Shown: positions 24,217 through 25,488 of the stretch, in pieces
How positions within the stretch are numbered: the stretch's first letter is position 1
Layout of the letters: each line of letters opens with the position of its first letter
Origin: a virus
DNA: 25,488 nt
Virus record (IMG/VR): IMGVR_UViG_3300047284_000486
Location: 1 to 25,488 of that record
Direction: 5' to 3' (one strand)
Notes under the pieces: generated by a model
What the model was told of the DNA's origin: nothing
Seen by the model: only the letters and a program-made list of their open reading frames with translations
Databases searched by the model: none
Program-made: the position numbers and the translations under genes

Positions 24217-24640
24217 CGTATTTTTCGTCGTACAGAAGCGACGCAACGTCTGCTGGTTTCAGCAGGTAGCCCCACGCAGGGTTGTCTGAGTTTCGTGCGA
24301 AGTCACGGGTGTCAAGCGTGTCTCGGTTGATGTCAATGAAACGCTTCAGCCTGTCTACGGACACGATGACGAAACCGCCATCCATTGAGAAGATGTACAC
24401 CCACCATTTTGCTTTGGTGACCTGTAGCCCTGAGCGAATCCATTTGCCGCATCGGCGTGGGTTCTGGCGCATCTCAACAGCCATGTTGCCGTTGCGGTAG
24501 CGGTCAGACTTCACCTCGAATGAACCTTCAACGAGACTCTCCAACATTTTGCGGATTCGTTTCTCGCCCAACTGACCGTACTTCAGGTCTTTGTCAAAGT
24601 TGAATGTGTTGGATTCGATATCCCATTTACTGTTCTTCAT
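24209..24640 (-). CDS. PDDEXK-type nuclease-like protein (143 aa)
   Basis: The start at 24640 (MKNSKWDIESNTFNFDKDLK) follows the preceding zinc-ribbon gene with a 14-base overlap. Motifs fit a small restriction-like nuclease: LGEKRI with E26, SFEVKSDRYRNGNMAVEM with E42-x-K44 and E56, then IRSGLQVTKAKWWVYIF. A pattern of EVK-D, N-VE and SG-x-T-KA-WWVY recurs in phage-encoded PDDEXK proteins involved in DNA end or host DNA processing. Catalysis needs two metal-binding acids; E26 and E42 are candidates with K44. The exact substrate is unknown. Its neighbours (resolvase, replication protein) suggest DNA metabolism. Confidence 0.5.
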   Translation of the reverse strand: MKNSKWDIESNTFNFDKDLKYGQLGEKRIRKMLESLVEGSFEVKSDRYRNGNMAVEMRQNPRRCGKWIRSGLQVTKAKWWVYIFSMDGGFVIVSVDRLKRFIDINRDTLDTRDFARNSDNPAWGYLLKPADVASLLYDEKYDG

Positions 24641-24797
24641 TGAGTGTCTCCCATGACGCCTGCGAGAAGCCTCGCACGCGACCATCTGGCTGGATGTACA
24701 CCCATTGTGGTGCGTCTGGGTCGCAGTTGCAGCCTGCGACGTTTCGTTTGTCGTGCACAACGATTGTTTGGCAGTGGTTGCATCTGATTTTGGTCAC
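24627..24797 (-). CDS. Small zinc-ribbon protein (56 aa)
   Basis: A short frame starts with GTG at 24797, overlapping the RusA stop as GTGA, with GAGG five bases ahead, and stops TAA at 24627-24629. The product opens MTKIRCNHCQTIVVHDKRNV, has a second pair in AGCNCDPD and ends PDGRVRGFSQASWETLNEEQ. The CxxC...CxC set suggests one zinc site. It fills what would otherwise be a 150-base gap in a gapless operon, and the overlaps at both ends support it. The function is unknown. Confidence 0.7.
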   Translation of the reverse strand: MTKIRCNHCQTIVVHDKRNVAGCNCDPDAPQWVYIQPDGRVRGFSQASWETLNEEQ

Positions 24798-25138
24798 GAT
24801 TTCCTCACGGTCACTTCAACGATTTGGCTGTCGTCTTCCCACGCTACACCATTGAGCGCATCAAGAATGGACTTGGCGTAGTTATCTACATCGCCACGCA
24901 ACTGATGCTTGTAGTTCTTTTTCTTGGTTCCCGTGATGACGATTGTTGAGCCTTCAAGGTTGCACACGACTGAAACTTCAAGCAGATACGACTCATCAAA
25001 GAACGGTCCTTTGTACGCTGCAGCGACCTGCTTTTCGTAGTTCGCTGTGCGTTTCGGTGTGTAGACGTGACCGGTGCGGGTTGCTCGTGGTCGTTCTTTG
25101 GCTAGTGGGCGAACCTTGATGAGTTGTTTCCACTTCAT
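24794..25138 (-). CDS. rusA: RusA-like Holliday junction resolvase
   Basis: Starting at 25138 (MKWKQLIKVRPLAKERPRAT), which overlaps the preceding stop as ATGA, the product is 114 residues, close to the usual RusA size. The RPRATRTGHVYTPKRTANYE opening and the RGDVDNYAKSILDALNGVAW core with D83/D85, K89 and D93, then EDDSQIVEV with D102/D103, match the RusA signature (D-x-D-N-x-x-K ... D, then DD). RusA cuts four-way junctions during recombination and before packaging. Its place in the leftward operon beside a nuclease-like and a replication-type gene is consistent with this. It is translated with its neighbours through four-base overlaps. Confidence 0.9.
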   Translation of the reverse strand: MKWKQLIKVRPLAKERPRATRTGHVYTPKRTANYEKQVAAAYKGPFFDESYLLEVSVVCNLEGSTIVITGTKKKNYKHQLRGDVDNYAKSILDALNGVAWEDDSQIVEVTVRKS

Positions 25139-25488
25139 GTGAACACCTTCATGATGATGGATTCCAGATGCATTATCCCGTCTTCCCTGGCGTGGAACTT
25201 GCCCCACCGTTTGTCTGCTTCAATCAGCAGGGTGAGTGCTTCTTGGGGCTGTAGCCCATCTTCACGCATCTTGTGCGCTAGGCGCACAAGTGTGGTGGAA
25301 CGGTCAGAACCTTCGAGCGGTCCGTCGTTGATGATGGTGTAGACGTACGGCGATACGAAGTATTTGAGTTCGCCAAGCGACATCGGTTTGCTGGTGCTGG
25401 TCAACACTTTGGGGCGTGGGGGTGGTGTCCACAAGGCGGCCACAGAGGCGATTGCGTCAACCGAAGCAAGGCTGTTGCGTGCAGCGGC
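25135..25488 (-). CDS. C-terminal part of a larger probable replication protein (partial)
   Basis: The frame is open to the right edge, with 117 visible codons ending in FHAREDGIMHLESIIMKVFT. A GTG at 25443 could start it, but the frame continues upstream without a stop and no ribosome site precedes that GTG. The visible end contains GSDRSTTLVRLAHKMREDG, PQEALTLLIEADKRWGKF and a helical close. A motif like RS-LV-LA...E-G...EA...AD-RWGKF-xR is what I associate with C-terminal segments of phage replicative ATPases, helicases or primases. That is pattern memory only. It overlaps RusA by four bases. The N-terminus lies outside the window. Confidence 0.45.
   Translation of the reverse strand, partial: AAARNSLASVDAIASVAALWTPPPRPKVLTSTSKPMSLGELKYFVSPYVYTIINDGPLEGSDRSTTLVRLAHKMREDGLQPQEALTLLIEADKRWGKFHAREDGIMHLESIIMKVFT

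Noticed and set aside
1-25488. tRNA genes, integrase/attachment site, origin of replication
   Set aside because: No cloverleaf-like sequence, integrase frame or iteron array was noticed; no scanning software was available, so absence is not proven.

Overview
This window looks like roughly half or less of a tailed double-stranded DNA bacteriophage genome. The genes are nearly wall to wall, with 1-44 base overlaps at most junctions. A long rightward block of virion and lysis genes (about 1-22.7 kb) meets a leftward block of small DNA-metabolism genes (about 22.5-25.5 kb, running off the right edge). No integrase, repressor, tRNA, CRISPR array or insertion sequence was seen. The virion set points to a short-tailed (podovirus-like) particle: terminase, portal, scaffold, coat, adaptor, nozzle, then a run of very large helical proteins, with no tape measure, tail tube or tail-assembly chaperone genes in the visible morphogenesis run. 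The host cannot be read from the sequence. The style of several small proteins resembles phages of actinobacteria and aquatic bacteria, but that is only an impression.

Layout, rightward: the window opens inside the 3' end of a gene whose last codons are nearly repeated at 1073-1117. Between the two copies lies a glycine-rich, probable tail-tip or adhesin gene (42-890). A small tail-associated gene (887-1117) and a two-helix holin-like gene (1114-1338) follow. Next come the large terminase (1339-2937), a zinc-ribbon protein, a membrane-anchored coiled-coil protein, portal (3369-5198), scaffold (5241-6026) and major capsid protein (6055-6999). A strong hairpin follows the capsid gene, then a very basic protein (7066-7509) and a second hairpin. 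The connector and tail module is a Cys/His small protein, a head-tail adaptor (7822-8511), a nozzle-like protein (8508-10118), a short fibre-repeat protein and a 58-residue coiled-coil protein. Three Ala/Gln-rich helical proteins (10553-13332) lead into one 2946-codon gene (13332-22172) that fills over a third of the window. I read these four as candidate internal virion or DNA-ejection proteins. The block ends with an M15-type zinc peptidase, the likely endolysin (22169-22702).

Layout, leftward from the right edge: the C-terminal part of a larger probable replication protein, a RusA-type Holliday junction resolvase, a 56-residue zinc-ribbon protein, a PDDEXK-nuclease-like protein, a protein joining a sigma-70 region 4-like helix-turn-helix to a DUF1599-like domain, then three small proteins of unknown function. 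Every junction in this block overlaps, so it is probably one operon for replication, recombination and nucleotide metabolism.

Points most worth a second look are the sigma-r4/DUF1599 fusion, the giant virion gene with its trio of upstream partners, the duplicated gene end flanking the glycine-rich gene, the basic protein boxed between two hairpins, and the 167-base tail-to-tail overlap where the two blocks meet.
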